The translations under genes and the position numbers were made by a program. The notes beneath the pieces were generated by a model. It worked only from the letters and a program-made list of their open reading frames with translations, was not told where the DNA came from and searched no databases. Shown piece by piece: positions 62,671 through 64,000 of a stretch of DNA of 64,000 bases (the stretch's first letter is position 1; each line of letters opens with the position of its first letter). Source of the DNA: Methanosarcina sp. MSH10X1 (lineage in GTDB: Archaea; Halobacteriota; Methanosarcinia; Methanosarcinales; Methanosarcinaceae); the NCBI RefSeq assembly GCF_004099695.1, contig NZ_SCHL01000001.1:62001-126000 (forward strand), written 5' to 3'.

Positions 62671-62766
62671 TTACAACCCTTCTTCCTCTATTTTTACAAC
62701 CCTTCTTCCTCGGTTTTTAAACCCTTTTTCCTCGATTTTTACAACCCTTTTTCCTCGATTTTTGCC
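62671..62766. repeat. 23-24-bp degenerate tandem repeat
   Basis: About four copies of TTACAACCCTTCTTCCTCTATTTT with small changes (CTTTTTCCTCGATTTT in the later ones). Pyrimidine-rich on the plus strand. Confidence 0.75.
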
Positions 62767-62786
62767 GTACTCTAATTCATACCTTC

Positions 62787-63064
62787 GTGGGCACCCTTGC
62801 TGTTCCTACCATTTTTATGATTGTGAATATGTTTTTGGAAAATCCTGTTATCCCCTCATTAACAGGGAAGGGGCTCAATTTATCTCCTCAATATCTCCCG
62901 CAATCTTATTTTTCCCTGCTCTAGTGAAACCACTTACTGGGAAGGACAGGTGTGATACTGTCAGTATCACTTACGATATTTTGAAATTCGTATCTGAAAG
63001 GTTTGATGAAATGAGATGGCTTGCCAGGTGGATTGTTCCCGCTGAAGATCCTGAGCACAGTTAA
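62787..63064 (+). pseudogene. Decayed C-terminal remnant of an AI-2E transporter, second copy
   Basis: From 62787 one phase reads VGTLAVPTIFMIVNMFLENP then VIPSLTGKGLNLSP and meets a stop near 62925. Another phase continues to 63064 with TILKFVSERFDEMRWLARW. Together they match the last third of AI-2E proteins (NLLVENVVFPSIAGKGLKLSP and SSEDTRLMAKLM in the copy at 56617). Frameshifts and a missing N-terminus show decay. It lies between sulfatase 2 and the next AI-2E gene. Confidence 0.75.
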
Positions 63065-63183
63065 AAAAAGCAGAAAAAAGCCAAGAACACGGATGGACAA
63101 GAAAAATTCGAAACTCTGTGAAAATTTTTTTATACCAGTAGTTGAATGTTAATTAATGGGTATAAAGGTGTCCGGGAGCCTAA

Positions 63184-64000
63184 ATGAATACAGATCAAAC
63201 TAATAACGGTAGCTATTCAGTACCTGCCAGGATTCTCCTCTACGGTACGGCGGCAGTCATCCTGACAATCGGGATGCGGGAGATTTCAGATATACTTGTG
63301 CCTGTTTTTTTCTCGATTTTTGCATTTCTGATCTTTGCCCCGCTGGTTAACTGGTTCCAGAGAAAGGGCATACCCGGTCCAGTAAGTGTAGGGCTGGTAA
63401 TTTTCTTCTTTATTATTGTTGCCACAGGTGCAGTCCTTCTTGTTGCAGGCTCCCTGTTCCAGCTCAGCGGCCAGATTCCGGGTTATCAAGCCCAATTTCT
63501 GGAATTTATACAGAATTTTGAGCAGTATTTGCCCGCATCAGATGAATTTTCCTTTGAAGGAGTTCTACGTGATATAGGGGCATTCGTACTTGGTCTGACT
63601 GCAGGAATTCTTACAGGAGCTCTGAACACCGGAACAACAGCCGTGCTCATCATCACCACTACAACGTTTTTGCTGCTTGATGCGGCAGGCGCCCTTAGAA
63701 AGGTGCAAAGGAAAGCTGAAACTCAACCAGTGCTATTTTTAAGAGTTATCGAACTTGGCAAGAGCCTGGTGAGCTACATTCTTATCAGGACTGAAACCAA
63801 TCTGATTGCAGGCACCGGAACAGCCATAATTCTCCTTATCGCAAGAATCGATTTTGCAATTCTCTGGGGAATTCTCGCCTTCCTGCTCGGTTATATTCCG
63901 TTTCTCGGCTTTATTCTGGCATCTTTTCCACCTGTACTGCTTGCACTACTTAAGTATGGACCTCTCGGAGCGCTTGCAGTTCTTGCCGGGATCTGGCTTA
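63184..64000 (+). CDS. AI-2E family transporter 2, cut by the window end
   Basis: From ATG 63184 (after GGAGCCTAA) an open frame of more than 270 codons runs off the right edge. It is a close paralogue of the gene at 56617: DILVPVFFSIFAFLIFAPLV, TTTTFLLLDAAG, LIAGTGTAIILLIARIDFAI, FLLGYIPFLGFILASFPPVL. Helix layout and length fit the AI-2E/PerM family. The C-terminal third, including the FPSIAGKGL-like motif, is outside the window. This gene supplies the reference for the start of the first copy. Confidence 0.85.
   Translation, partial: MNTDQTNNGSYSVPARILLYGTAAVILTIGMREISDILVPVFFSIFAFLIFAPLVNWFQRKGIPGPVSVGLVIFFFIIVATGAVLLVAGSLFQLSGQIPGYQAQFLEFIQNFEQYLPASDEFSFEGVLRDIGAFVLGLTAGILTGALNTGTTAVLIITTTTFLLLDAAGALRKVQRKAETQPVLFLRVIELGKSLVSYILIRTETNLIAGTGTAIILLIARIDFAILWGILAFLLGYIPFLGFILASFPPVLLALLKYGPLGALAVLAGIWL

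Overview
The window reads as chromosomal DNA from a methanogenic archaeon of the Methanosarcina type. Pointers are a methanogenesis marker 11 protein, an AksA-like homocitrate synthase (coenzyme B), a phosphorylating archaeal GAPDH with the SCNTT active site, a PGF-pre-PGF beta-helix surface protein with a sorting-type C-terminal tail, an archaeal MobB-MoaE fusion, TATA boxes with GGAGGTGAT-type ribosome sites, and many long AT-rich intergenic stretches. The species cannot be fixed from the sequence alone. No rRNA, tRNA, CRISPR array or intact insertion sequence was found.

Layout. 0-5 kb: an exported metallo-beta-lactamase/lamin-tail protein with a DUF3006 partner, a broken TctA-like permease, repeats, a small charged repeat protein and a pirin. 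5-12.4 kb: housekeeping genes for tRNA thiolation (NcsA/TtuA), molybdenum/tungsten cofactor (MobA, MobB-MoaE), RadC and methanogenesis marker 11. 12.5-24.8 kb: an IorA-like thiamine-diphosphate protein, a beta-helix surface protein, two tandem DUF3160 lipoproteins and AksA. 25-34.7 kb: NAD kinase and IMPase/FBPase (overlapping), GAPDH, a CooT-like protein, an ARMT1-like phosphatase, an anchored alkaline-phosphatase-fold protein, acylphosphatase, a GIY-YIG protein, a core-MetE methionine synthase and UspA. 34.9-49 kb: small hypothetical proteins, a tungsten aldehyde:ferredoxin oxidoreductase with its Fe-S subunit, a tocopherol-cyclase-like protein, zinc-ribbon and PKD proteins, and a GH130/glycogen-debranching pair. 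49-64 kb: alcohol dehydrogenase, a LURP-one protein, a BASS transporter, a broken antiporter and a frameshifted MscS. After these comes a sulfatase island: two sulfatases, one anaerobic sulfatase maturase, two DUF1269 proteins and four AI-2E-type transporter copies, two of them decayed.

Two observations stand out. First, several intact genes have a well-placed Shine-Dalgarno sequence followed not by ATG/GTG/TTG but by ATA (DUF1269 at 58300, AI-2E at 56617, pirin at 5184, DUF3006 at 269) or ATT (marker 11 at 11380). For DUF1269 a tandem paralogue with ATG at the same position makes the case strong. Second, the sulfatase island repeats the order sulfatase, AI-2E remnant, intact AI-2E twice around a single maturase, which suggests duplication of a module. 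The molybdenum/tungsten cofactor genes plausibly serve the tungsten oxidoreductase at 36.6-38.5 kb.
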